A stretch of 64,000 bases of DNA from UBA11996 sp964394975. GTDB taxonomy: Bacteria; Chloroflexota; Dehalococcoidia; Lucifugimonadales; UBA826. The stretch covers positions 34,604 to 98,603 of the forward strand of contig CAYMZR010000001.1 in assembly GCA_964394975.1 (NCBI GenBank), given 5' to 3'. This document shows positions 17,717 through 26,578 of this stretch, one piece after another. Each line of letters opens with the position of its first letter. Positions within the stretch are counted from its first letter, which is position 1. A program made the translations under genes and the position numbers. A model generated the notes under the pieces. The model saw only the letters and a list, made by a program, of their open reading frames with translations. It ran no database searches and was not told the origin of the DNA.

Positions 17717-20700
17717 ATGCCTAAATGTGAGAATTGTGGTTATAGCACAGACAAAGAAGGCAAATTTTGTGTCAAGTGTGGAAGTTCTTTTACTCCACAA
17801 CATTTACCGAATATGGAGTCGGAGATATCTGAACCAAAGGAAGAAAGCCTTCAGGAGACCTTTGGCCAAGGGAATGTCTGTGAAAGTTGCGGACATCAGA
17901 ATTCTCACGAAAACAATTACTGCACCAGTTGCGGCAAAGATCTCAATATTGTTTCGGAAGTACCATCCAAGGATGAAATCAACACAGAGAACGCCAGTCT
18001 GGAGAAAACGCTCTTAGAACTAGAGCATCTTAGGTTTTCACTTTCCCAGATTGAGAATCCCAAAGACTTACTGTCTCGTCAATTCGTTTCAAGGCTGGAA
18101 TTACGAAAAGCAATATTACTTGAAAACCTTGAAAGGATTATCGAATCTCAACCTGTGGAGAAAAAGGAATCATCGCTTCGATATTTTTTTGATCAGGTAG
18201 TAGCGGTGTCCCGCGATCAAGGTAACGAAACGTCTGAGTCAGATCTCTATTCCATTGCTGCCTCACTCGGAATGGACATGCCAGGGAGCGAAGCTCGCAC
18301 ACAGTTAGAAGTTTTTAGTAAATCGACTGCAGCAAAAGATGATGTGTCAAAATTTCACACTTCCTCTAATGTGGTTTCAAGTGGCCAAATTGCCGACGTT
18401 CATTACTCCAACGAACGAAAAGGTTACTTTAGTTGGACCGGTCTCTGGACAACCTTATATTCTGAAAATGCGATGTCGTCCTTTTTGGGCTTCGGTATAC
18501 TCCTCATTACAATCAGTTCTCTGGTGCTACTGGTTAATTATTGGTCTAATGAGGACATGAGATTAGTCCTTATGGGACTTGCTTTTGTCCAAATGGCGGC
18601 CTTTATTGGAGCAGGTCACCTAGTAAAAGAACAAGTAGGTCTGCATTTTTCAGGATTGGCTCTCATAACAATAGGATCGGTATGGAGTCTTTTTGCAGCT
18701 GGCATCATTACATACCTTCTATTCGACCCTCTCGGCACCGAGCCAAAAATTCCCGGAATAGGATTGGAAATAAACCTCAGCCCTATTGCATGGTTAGTTG
18801 TATCTGGTATCGGGACACCTGTCTGGGGAATATTGGCATATAAATATAGAGGCTATGTTTTAGCCCACGGGTTCATAGCACTCAGTGGTATCACAATTTT
18901 TCTCGCTATAGCCTCTTTCGGTCAAAATTGGCAGATATGGAAATGGGCTGTCAGCCCTCTTTCTATCTATGCTCTAGCTCTCCTTTATTTAAGGGAATCC
19001 ATAGATACGTCTGACAGGAGGAGTTTAAAGCATCCACTTGTATGGTCATCCTTTTTCATAGGGTTATTACCCCTTATTATTCTGGGGCTTTCCTATTTGG
19101 AAAATCCTAATCAACATAATGGTCCCCTAGCTCTTTGCTTTTTGATCACCGCACTCTCGTCACTAGATGCAATACGGCACACTGGTCTTCGTTGGTTGGA
19201 ACATTTCTCAGCTCTTATATTGCCTCTTGCAATTGTTCTGGCAGTTCCTGAATTCAACATTAAAGCCGAAACATATATCCCGTTAATTTTGATATCTATC
19301 TCTTTAATCTACGGTTTGGTAGGAACCAGAATTAGATTAAGTCCACCTACTCGGGTAGAAGAAAACTGGCCCATTTTAAAGCCTTGGTTTGCAATATCCT
19401 TCATATTAATTTTTGCAATTCCGTTGATAGAATCGGCGGCGATATGGAGTAAAACAGTAAGTATGCTGATTGCTACTATATTGACAGCAACACTAGCACA
19501 AATGTGGAAAAGACCACCCCTGCCATGGTTACCGATAATCCCTCTTACTTTGACCATGGCATACACCATCAATTTAATGCCAGGTCAAATTTCAGATCTG
19601 TTCTCTGTACAGGGAATGTGTTCCCCAGATTCGGGAATTTATCCTTTGGATTGCCTGCAAATCCCGCTTGCACCCGCGATCATGTCTCTCTTTGGATTCA
19701 TATCATTGGTTTTCCTGTGGTTTGCCAAGACAAAAACGGTTTCCTCTCACCCAATAACACTGTGGTCCATAACATTCACCTTGATTTCAGCCCTGTGGGC
19801 TCTTCTATATTCTAGTCCGGGTATCAGTCTAACCTTCATATCTCCAGCCGTCCTAATGGTCGCAGTCATAGTGATTTGCTCACTCTCGATAATTGTTGTT
19901 CTCACCTTGACACCCTGGTTCCAGGAAATGTGGACCTCTGCAAAAGTCGAAATAAATAACTACTTGATCACTCGGCCGTCGGAACCTGAGTTTTGCTTTA
20001 ATTGCGATAACCCTCTAGAAGATAGCGTTCACGTACCCGTAGGTGAAGATATATTTTGCACAAATTGCGGGCACAAGAACCAATTAGCTACACACACCGA
20101 TGGCGAAAATTGGCAACAAAAATTTGTGAATGCTGCATTATCAATCAAATTTCTCAGGAGTGTTTCTCTATTCTTAATTTTAATAATCCTTCCCATCTGG
20201 ACAATTGCGATATTGGGGTATGTTGTACAAATTTCACAGACATTCCATGCCTACGCAACTACAGTGTGGTGGGGCTTCACCGCCATATATACATTTGGGC
20301 TTGCCAAGTACAAAAAGCCCATCTGGTTATACTCAGGAAGTATCGCAATACATCTAGCTCTCATCACATTAATTAGTCTTCCTACATTGGAACTAAGTAC
20401 CAATCAAATCGGATTAATAGTTTCAATCTCTTCCCTTTTCTACTTGGGAATCATAGGAGTTTGCTACAAATATCAAGAATGGAGCCATGATTATTCGCCA
20501 AAAACAAAGCAATATATATTTTTACCCTTGCTAGTAAGCGCTGGTATTGACGGCATAGTTGGATTAATACTCTCAGGCTGGAATGACTGGGGAAACTGGG
20601 AAGGGCTCACAGTAACAATTATCTACTTAGCCATATCGATAACAGTTGCTCAGATTTCAAAATATCGATTCGTACCTTACGCCACTATGGGATTAGTTCT

Positions 20701-21565
20701 AACCTTCAACATTTTCGTTGTTGGGTTAATCGGGGGAAGCTGGCCTGCAAGGGCCACAGGTTGGGCATTACAAGGTTTGGCATTCTGGTGGATTGCCAAA
20801 GGAATCGTGTTTATTTCAAAGGATGGGATTAAATATGACTTAAGTTTATGGGTAAATCCGTTAGAGAACTCTTCGACAAGAACGGCCATATTTGCTGGAG
20901 CCTTTGCATTCATAACACTGGCAGCAAAAATACTTGGAATAGGAACATTCGACGCGGACCTGATTGTTCCGACCTCAGTAATCGCGATATTAGGTTTCTT
21001 ATATCTCGGAAAAGCCATCACCGAAAGGAATGTATTATCTGGTTATTTGGCAGCTGCAGCTCTTCTATTTAGCTGGTATATTCAATTAATTGAACGAGAC
21101 CTATCACAGATTGAAATACAGCTTTACACAATACCGGCCGGATTATATTTACTGTCCCTAGGTTATTTGGAAAACCGTAGAAAAATCTTAACCTACAAAC
21201 TGGCTATGGCCTGCAACATACTTGGGGTCATAATATTGGGCGGGTCGGCATTTATACAATCCATAATAGCTTCCAACGGAACGGAACTTATTTTTGTACT
21301 ATTGGCTGGATTTGAAGGAATGCTTTTAACTATTTGGGGAATCTTTTCCAAATCAAAAATTTCTTTCACAGCAGGAGTCTTAACATTTGTAATCAACATT
21401 TTTTATCAGGCCACTTCACTCCTTTCAGGAACTGACGGGGCCATCATCGGGATTATATCGGGATTATTCATAATCACTCTGGTGATCATAATTGAACGAG
21501 CCAAAAATCATCTTATCGCAAGAGGCCAAAAATTCTTAGTTTTTGTAAACGATTGGGATTGGTAA
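17717..21565 (+). CDS. Zinc-ribbon polytopic membrane protein, unknown function
   Basis: A 1282-residue protein. The N-terminus has two zinc ribbons (CENCGYSTDKEGKFCVKCG and CESCGHQNSHENNYCTSCG) and a soluble helical stretch to about residue 245. Next come some 16 hydrophobic helices, a third ribbon near 755-785 (CFNCDNPL and CTNCGHKN), then about 16 more helices. The layout resembles actinobacterial proteins named for the SCO7613 C-terminal domain, which have no known function. The ribbon-plus-16-helix pattern occurring twice suggests internal duplication or fusion. It follows the kinase gene after 120 bases on the same strand and might be its partner or substrate; that is inference. Confidence 0.75.
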   Translation: MPKCENCGYSTDKEGKFCVKCGSSFTPQHLPNMESEISEPKEESLQETFGQGNVCESCGHQNSHENNYCTSCGKDLNIVSEVPSKDEINTENASLEKTLLELEHLRFSLSQIENPKDLLSRQFVSRLELRKAILLENLERIIESQPVEKKESSLRYFFDQVVAVSRDQGNETSESDLYSIAASLGMDMPGSEARTQLEVFSKSTAAKDDVSKFHTSSNVVSSGQIADVHYSNERKGYFSWTGLWTTLYSENAMSSFLGFGILLITISSLVLLVNYWSNEDMRLVLMGLAFVQMAAFIGAGHLVKEQVGLHFSGLALITIGSVWSLFAAGIITYLLFDPLGTEPKIPGIGLEINLSPIAWLVVSGIGTPVWGILAYKYRGYVLAHGFIALSGITIFLAIASFGQNWQIWKWAVSPLSIYALALLYLRESIDTSDRRSLKHPLVWSSFFIGLLPLIILGLSYLENPNQHNGPLALCFLITALSSLDAIRHTGLRWLEHFSALILPLAIVLAVPEFNIKAETYIPLILISISLIYGLVGTRIRLSPPTRVEENWPILKPWFAISFILIFAIPLIESAAIWSKTVSMLIATILTATLAQMWKRPPLPWLPIIPLTLTMAYTINLMPGQISDLFSVQGMCSPDSGIYPLDCLQIPLAPAIMSLFGFISLVFLWFAKTKTVSSHPITLWSITFTLISALWALLYSSPGISLTFISPAVLMVAVIVICSLSIIVVLTLTPWFQEMWTSAKVEINNYLITRPSEPEFCFNCDNPLEDSVHVPVGEDIFCTNCGHKNQLATHTDGENWQQKFVNAALSIKFLRSVSLFLILIILPIWTIAILGYVVQISQTFHAYATTVWWGFTAIYTFGLAKYKKPIWLYSGSIAIHLALITLISLPTLELSTNQIGLIVSISSLFYLGIIGVCYKYQEWSHDYSPKTKQYIFLPLLVSAGIDGIVGLILSGWNDWGNWEGLTVTIIYLAISITVAQISKYRFVPYATMGLVLTFNIFVVGLIGGSWPARATGWALQGLAFWWIAKGIVFISKDGIKYDLSLWVNPLENSSTRTAIFAGAFAFITLAAKILGIGTFDADLIVPTSVIAILGFLYLGKAITERNVLSGYLAAAALLFSWYIQLIERDLSQIEIQLYTIPAGLYLLSLGYLENRRKILTYKLAMACNILGVIILGGSAFIQSIIASNGTELIFVLLAGFEGMLLTIWGIFSKSKISFTAGVLTFVINIFYQATSLLSGTDGAIIGIISGLFIITLVIIIERAKNHLIARGQKFLVFVNDWDW

Positions 21566-21634
21566 AATTGACACTAAAACCAACCCATTATAAAGTCGAT
21601 AGATATTGTGAATTTTCGAAAAATGGGAGTAGGT

Positions 21635-22816
21635 ATGAAAGTCACAGGCGTAAAAACTTATGTAATTGAAAATGAGCCTGGAGTGCGATCGGGAGGTGGA
21701 GGAAGCACTGAGGAATGGTATATAGGTGGGAAGTATTTTCTTATCTTGGAATTATCTACAGATGAAGGTATCGTGGGCATAGGTGAAAAACTTACTGGAA
21801 GTTCTTTTACCGGAAAAATGACATGGGAGTCATTCAAATCTCAAATACAGTTGGTACATGAAACTGTCGAAGCTTTTGTAATAGGACAAGATCCTTTCAA
21901 TGTAGAAAAAATATACTACGATATGTACGCCGGAAGACACGACTACCGATTACCAAGCTTACATTTCGGAATGGTTATTTCTGGGATCGAGATGGCACTA
22001 TGGGACATAGTCGGCAAAGCCAATAATCAGCCCATATACAATATGTTGGGCGGAAAGTGTTGGGACAAACTCAGAGCGTACGCTTACATGCCTCCAATCC
22101 CTGACGGGAAAGCCGAAAATGCCGGGGCAGTGGCAGAGCAATTACTTGAAGAAGGTAATACAGCCTGCAAGTTTGATCCGTTTCGTCCAATCACCGGTGT
22201 ACCAAGAGATATAACCCTACCTGAAATAACCTACACAGAGAATATTTTCAAAAACATAAGATCAGCTGTAGGGAACGAACTTGAAGTTGGATTGGGTACA
22301 CATGGGCAACTAACTACCTACAGCGCGATACGGGTGGCAAAGGCTATAGAGCCATACCAACCGTTTTGGTTTGAAGAGCCAGTTTCACCCGAAAATATTG
22401 ATGAAATGGCCAGGGTCGCAGCTCATACCAGTATCCCAATTGCCACTGGGGAAAGACTAGCTACGATCTTTCAATTTTCTGAGTTATTGAGAAAGCAGGC
22501 TGCACAGATTATTCAAATCGACATTGGCCAGGCCGGAGGGATATTAGTAGGTAAAAAGGTTGCAGCTCTGGCTGAAGCAAGCTATGCAGTGATCGCGCCC
22601 CATATGTATTGTGGTCCAGTGGCCGCTGCCGCTGCTATACAAGTGGCAACATGCTCTCCCAATTTTATGATAGCGGAGGCAAACCAAGGATCTTTACATA
22701 AAAAAATATTTAAGGAACCCATAGTTTTTGAGAATGGGAATATAGAAATCCCTACTGGGCCTGGGTTGGGGGTAGAGTTTGATCCAAAGATTTTAGAAAA
22801 ACATATAGTAAGCTGA
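21635..22816 (+). CDS. Enolase-superfamily protein lacking the first metal-ligand Asp
   Basis: A 393-residue MR/MLE-type protein. ATG 21635 (MKVTGVKTY) is chosen over an upstream GTG at 21608 because GGAG lies five bases before it and the start matches paralogs. Seen: IEMALWDIVGKANNQPIYNMLGG, ACKFDPF (Lys179), FWFEEPV (Glu247/248), ATGERL (Glu273), IIQIDIGQAGGI and VIAPHMYCGP (His323). Where dehydratases have an Asp metal ligand, as in the VDFHGR-type motif, this protein has GLGTHGQ, with Gly221 at the ligand position and His223 kept. Magnesium binding may therefore be altered or completed by another residue. It stands alone downstream of the membrane protein. Confidence 0.83.
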   Translation: MKVTGVKTYVIENEPGVRSGGGGSTEEWYIGGKYFLILELSTDEGIVGIGEKLTGSSFTGKMTWESFKSQIQLVHETVEAFVIGQDPFNVEKIYYDMYAGRHDYRLPSLHFGMVISGIEMALWDIVGKANNQPIYNMLGGKCWDKLRAYAYMPPIPDGKAENAGAVAEQLLEEGNTACKFDPFRPITGVPRDITLPEITYTENIFKNIRSAVGNELEVGLGTHGQLTTYSAIRVAKAIEPYQPFWFEEPVSPENIDEMARVAAHTSIPIATGERLATIFQFSELLRKQAAQIIQIDIGQAGGILVGKKVAALAEASYAVIAPHMYCGPVAAAAAIQVATCSPNFMIAEANQGSLHKKIFKEPIVFENGNIEIPTGPGLGVEFDPKILEKHIVS

Positions 22817-22827
22817 AGCATTACTGC

Positions 22828-22849
22828 GGAATAATAGCGACTTTATTCC
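22828..22849. terminator. Inverted repeat after enolase-superfamily gene
   Basis: GGAATAA (22828-22834) and TTATTCC (22843-22849) form perfect 7-bp arms around an 8-nt loop, 12 bases after the stop and before a convergent gene. No T tract follows, so termination is only possible. Confidence 0.35.
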
Positions 22850-22951
22850 CCAGATCGGTCCAATGCACTAAGGCCTTTTTGAGTAATAAATTCTAACCAA
22901 TTCAATCTTATTTTGGGGTAACCCGTTATACCATTCTCAACCTATATCATT

Positions 22952-23779
22952 TTATTCTAGACTGATATATCGGTGACTGAGACCGTTATCGTCCAAGTCC
23001 ACAATCCTAATACCTGATGGATCATCATCGAGTGGATATCCCACAGGTCCTGAAGATACATATTCAATATCATTCAGGCTTCTGTAATTATTCCTATGAA
23101 GGTGGCCAGAGAAAACTGCCGATACTTTGTACCGATCCAACAGATTTATAATTTGCTGTCTTCTTGGAGAAGGAATCGCAAAATAATTATCTGCTTCATT
23201 TGAAGTTTCAAGAAAAAGAGGGTGATGTAGAAATATTATTTTGTGAAGTGCACCATTGTCTGAAGCTTTAGTTAGCTCATTTTCTAAAAACTCAATCAGA
23301 AAGTCCCATTCTTCTGGTACAGCCGTAGGATCCGAACAAACTGAACTGTTGATAGCTATGAAGTAACAATTATTTTTTTGAAATGAGTAGTTATCGGAGC
23401 CGAACAATGTCCTATACGATTCTAACGATGCTGTGGTTGGTGAATTTCCCACATCGTGATTTCCTGCGACCCAGTAGATTGGAATGTGTTTATCCAACTG
23501 ATCAGTTATTCTGAATAACTCCACTCTCTGCTCTAAAGAATCAGCTTCGTTAACCATATCTCCACACATAACGACAAAATCAGGTTTGTATGCATTCGCG
23601 TATGCAATAGCTTTGGTGAAGAGTTTTATTTCAGGCTCGAAGTGGTCAAATTCCTTTTCGACATATCGCAGATTCAATCCTTCACGAGACCTAGATTGAG
23701 CCTCTTCCTTAGTTAATTTACTAATGGACGAAAACATTCCAAATTGAGGATCGGCCATTTGTATGAAATTTATTGCCAT
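22952..23779 (-). CDS. Calcineurin-like metallophosphoesterase (CPPED1-like)
   Basis: A 275-residue binuclear metallophosphoesterase. The five family motifs are visible: FIQMADPQFG (Asp, in place of DxH), VVMCGDMVNEAD (GD), WVAGNHDVGN (GNH[D/E]), FLHHPLF (second-last His) and VFSGHLHRNN (GHxH). The ADPQFG opening is characteristic of CPPED1-type proteins. The substrate, nucleotide or protein phosphate, is unknown. It is third in a minus-strand run after an LLM oxidoreductase and an acyl-CoA dehydrogenase, starting 18 bases after the latter. Confidence 0.88.
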   Translation of the reverse strand: MAINFIQMADPQFGMFSSISKLTKEEAQSRSREGLNLRYVEKEFDHFEPEIKLFTKAIAYANAYKPDFVVMCGDMVNEADSLEQRVELFRITDQLDKHIPIYWVAGNHDVGNSPTTASLESYRTLFGSDNYSFQKNNCYFIAINSSVCSDPTAVPEEWDFLIEFLENELTKASDNGALHKIIFLHHPLFLETSNEADNYFAIPSPRRQQIINLLDRYKVSAVFSGHLHRNNYRSLNDIEYVSSGPVGYPLDDDPSGIRIVDLDDNGLSHRYISLE

Positions 23780-23797
23780 TGTCTGCCTCTGATTTAA

Positions 23798-24961
23798 CTA
23801 ATCCAATATTGACGATGCTATGTGTTCCAATGCTCTAGCTTCAATGGGAGGGTTAAACAATCCGCTCCTAACATCCCTGAAATACCTTTCGAGAGGCCTT
23901 GATTTTTCTAGCCCTACACCTCCCACAATTCTGATGGCTAAATCAGTGATTTCTATGGCCGAGTCAATAGATTTTGTTTTTACAGCTCCAATTTCAGTCA
24001 AAAGATCTTTGTGATACTCAGGATAATTTTCCCAATCTTCGGCGAATGAAAAAAGATTTCTTTTGGATGCAATAAGTTCCGATTCCAAACGCCCAATCTG
24101 TTCTCGAACATACGGTATCTTAGAAATAGTTTCTGATGTACCTGTAGGTTTTCTATTTTTTGCAAATTCTAAAGCGTAATTCCTTGCCGCATTTGCTACA
24201 CCCAAATTTGCAGCGCTAGTCATAAGAGGAAACCATGCCGCACCACCTGTAGGATCATTAGCAGGGTATTTAGGATTAGATCGAAACAGAAAATCCTTCT
24301 CTTTCACTTTCACATTCTTAAAAATGATGTCATGAGACCCTGTAGCGCGCATCGACATAGAATCCCAGGTTTCTTCTATGGAAATTCCTTTTGCAGACAT
24401 GTTCTGTAAAACTCTTGCTGTATCTCCACTTTGATCTTCAACCGCAGCAAAAGTTATCGCATAGGTCAATTCTGGGGCCAAGGTGGACCAGGTTTTACGC
24501 CCATCCAAATACCAACCTCCACTCTTATCAGGTGTTAACACGGTGGACGGCCTTCCACCTCCTTGCGGTGAACCTAACTCCGGCTCTGAAGCGATGTTGT
24601 TAAGCAAAACCCCTTTCGACACGACTTCACTGAATACTCTTTGCCTTATTGGATCTGGCCATTTTTTTTCTGTTGATTCGGTTCCAATCACCATATGGTG
24701 CATTCCCACAGATAATGCCGTGGAACCATCTCCAGTACCAATTTCGAATTGAGCCAAAAGGATATCAGTCAACCCATATCCTGGCCCCCCATAGCTTTCC
24801 GGCACAGCAGAGGCCAAATATCCTATTTCACGCATAAAATCAAAGTGCCCGTGGGGAAATGAACCGTCACGATCATGCTGGGAAGAAGTGGAAGATATGT
24901 GTTTTGCGATTTCTTGTGACTTTTCTAAAAGTATTTTTTGTCTTTCACTCTTAGGCCACAT
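23798..24961 (-). CDS. Acyl-CoA dehydrogenase-family flavoprotein
   Basis: A 387-residue FAD-dependent acyl-CoA dehydrogenase-fold protein. Seen: YLASAVPESYGGPGYGLTDIL at the end of the N-terminal helical domain, NIASEPELGSPQGGGRPSTV with WYLDGRKTWST in the beta domain, and C-terminal ITDLAIRIVGGVGLEKSRPLERYFRDVRSGLFNPP. The usual catalytic Glu pattern of true dehydrogenases is not evident, and the C-terminus resembles the YdbM/flavin monooxygenase-like branch, so it could be a monooxygenase. Only two bases separate its start from the stop of the LLM oxidoreductase upstream, a likely functional partnership. Confidence 0.82.
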   Translation of the reverse strand: MWPKSERQKILLEKSQEIAKHISSTSSQHDRDGSFPHGHFDFMREIGYLASAVPESYGGPGYGLTDILLAQFEIGTGDGSTALSVGMHHMVIGTESTEKKWPDPIRQRVFSEVVSKGVLLNNIASEPELGSPQGGGRPSTVLTPDKSGGWYLDGRKTWSTLAPELTYAITFAAVEDQSGDTARVLQNMSAKGISIEETWDSMSMRATGSHDIIFKNVKVKEKDFLFRSNPKYPANDPTGGAAWFPLMTSAANLGVANAARNYALEFAKNRKPTGTSETISKIPYVREQIGRLESELIASKRNLFSFAEDWENYPEYHKDLLTEIGAVKTKSIDSAIEITDLAIRIVGGVGLEKSRPLERYFRDVRSGLFNPPIEARALEHIASSILD

Positions 24962-24963
24962 AA

Positions 24964-25815
24964 TTAATTTTTATCCAAAATGGTTTCTGCAATTCCTTCC
25001 AACTCATCAAAAATATCCTGCTGACTTACAGAACTTACTCCCACTAAAACTCTATCCACTCCTGCTTCTTTATAACGGGAAATTAACTGTTTGTCTGCAG
25101 GTAAGCTATGCATTGTTATTTGAATAGTGTCCGGATCTCTTTTCTCAGCATCACAAAGTTCCAAAATATTTTGCTTTGCATCAACAATCTCCTCTGGAGA
25201 AAGCCTAATTGGAAGCCATCCGTCTCCCCACTTAACAACACGTTTTAATACATTTTTTGCATTTCCGCCTAACAGCACTGGAGGATGAGGGGTTTGTACA
25301 GGCTTTGGGTAACAAATTATTGGAGGAAAATCAACATATTTCCCGTGGAATTCAGGTTCTTCCTTGGTCCAAATCTCTTTCATAGCTAGAACATATTCTC
25401 TTGCCTGAGTCCACCGATGATCAAAATCAGCCCCCATTATTTCGGCTTCCTCCCTGAACCAGCCAGTACCAATGCCATAAAGAAACCGACCATCAGAATA
25501 GAAATCCAAAGTCGCTATTAATTTAGCCAGATCTAAAGGATTATGCTCTGTAATTAAGTTAACAGCAGTCCCAAGTCCCAAGTTTGTTGTCACTGAAGAA
25601 GCTCGCGATAACGCAATCAATGGATTAACACCAAGATACATTTGCTTCGGAATGGAACCATCAGAGGTTCCAGCGTAAACCGAATTATGCTTTACAGGCA
25701 TAACAGGGTGCTCAGGTAGCCATACTGAATCAAAGCCCAAAGACTCGATCTTTTCTGCTATCACTCCAAAATCTCCCATTGAAGCTGTCACACTCATACT
25801 TATGCCAATTTTCAT
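24964..25815 (-). CDS. LLM-class (luciferase-like) flavin or F420-dependent oxidoreductase
   Basis: A 283-residue TIM-barrel oxidoreductase. The start ATG at 25815 (MKIGISMSV) has a strong GGAGG four bases upstream, favoured over longer frames. Seen: IESLGFDSVWLPEHPVMP, LGLGTAVNLITEHNPLDLAK, YGIGTGWFREEAEIMG, VLAMKEIW and KPVQTPHPPVLLGGN. These match the F420-dependent subgroup of the luciferase family, although FMN use cannot be excluded. SAR202 bacteria are known for many such enzymes, proposed to attack recalcitrant organic matter. First gene of the run with acyl-CoA dehydrogenase and phosphoesterase. Confidence 0.88.
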   Translation of the reverse strand: MKIGISMSVTASMGDFGVIAEKIESLGFDSVWLPEHPVMPVKHNSVYAGTSDGSIPKQMYLGVNPLIALSRASSVTTNLGLGTAVNLITEHNPLDLAKLIATLDFYSDGRFLYGIGTGWFREEAEIMGADFDHRWTQAREYVLAMKEIWTKEEPEFHGKYVDFPPIICYPKPVQTPHPPVLLGGNAKNVLKRVVKWGDGWLPIRLSPEEIVDAKQNILELCDAEKRDPDTIQITMHSLPADKQLISRYKEAGVDRVLVGVSSVSQQDIFDELEGIAETILDKN

Positions 25816-25879
25816 TCTGCCTCCTATCAAAAGCGAACCCATAGTAATACAAGTTTATATATAGTAAAGGAAATCATTG

Positions 25880-25912
25880 AAACTGATACAGTGATTTTTG
25901 AGATCAGTTTTT
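25880..25912 (+). terminator. Terminator-like hairpin ahead of a methyltransferase gene
   Basis: AAACTGAT (25880-25887) and ATCAGTTT (25903-25910) form perfect 8-bp arms around a 15-nt loop, and the 3' arm runs into a five-T stretch. It lies in the divergent region, 30 bases before the methyltransferase ATG, with no plus-strand gene close upstream. It could be an attenuator or a chance A/T-rich repeat. Confidence 0.35.
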
Positions 25913-25942
25913 AATTAAGGGCCAAAATTACGGAGATCAATA

Positions 25943-26578
25943 ATGAATGAGAAACATGAAGATCGAGTGCAATGGATTTATTCTTCCCGAAACAATTCTG
26001 AACTCTCCGAAAGATATGATGTATGGGCTAAAGATTATGATAAAGATCTGGCAGAAGTTTTCGGTTGGGTTGCTCCAAAGGCCGCATCTGACTACTTAGC
26101 AAAATATGTAGACCCGAACTCTAATGTTTTAGACGCGGGAGCAGGAACCGGATTAGTAGGATTAGCTTTGGCAGAACACGGCTTCCAAAACCTCACAGCA
26201 ATGGATCTGTCTGAGGGAATGCTCAAGGAAGCTCGTAACAAAAACGTATATAAAAGCTTTGACCAAATGACCCTTGGAGAGTCTTTGGGTTACGAAACTA
26301 ACTCTTTCGACGCTGTCATCACTGTTGGAGTGATGACCCTAGGTCACGCAGGCCCTGAATCTTTTGACGAATTAATAAGAATTACCAGACCACAGGGATG
26401 TATAGTGTTCACTATTAGAACAGATGTATACCTGGAAAATGGCTTTAAGGAAAAGCAAGCCGAAATTGAATCAAACCAACTATGGGAAGTCATAGAAATT
26501 AGTGATGAATTCCGCCCACTACCCATAGGGGAACCCGAAGTCCTGCATCAAGTATGGGTGTACAGAGTCCTATCTTAG
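25943..26578 (+). CDS. Class I SAM-dependent methyltransferase
   Basis: A 211-residue Rossmann methyltransferase. Motif I is NVLDAGAGTGLVGLALAEHG, followed by LTAMDLSEGMLKEARNK (post I), FDAVITVGVMTLGHAG (motif II/III) and ITRPQGCIVFTIRTDVY. The N-terminal LSERYDVWAKDYDKDL and overall length resemble METTL27/WBSCR27-like proteins. The acceptor substrate is unknown. Its stop codon overlaps the stop of convergent metA by three bases in the shared TTAG (26575-26578). GGAG lies nine bases before the ATG. Confidence 0.88.
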   Translation: MNEKHEDRVQWIYSSRNNSELSERYDVWAKDYDKDLAEVFGWVAPKAASDYLAKYVDPNSNVLDAGAGTGLVGLALAEHGFQNLTAMDLSEGMLKEARNKNVYKSFDQMTLGESLGYETNSFDAVITVGVMTLGHAGPESFDELIRITRPQGCIVFTIRTDVYLENGFKEKQAEIESNQLWEVIEISDEFRPLPIGEPEVLHQVWVYRVLS

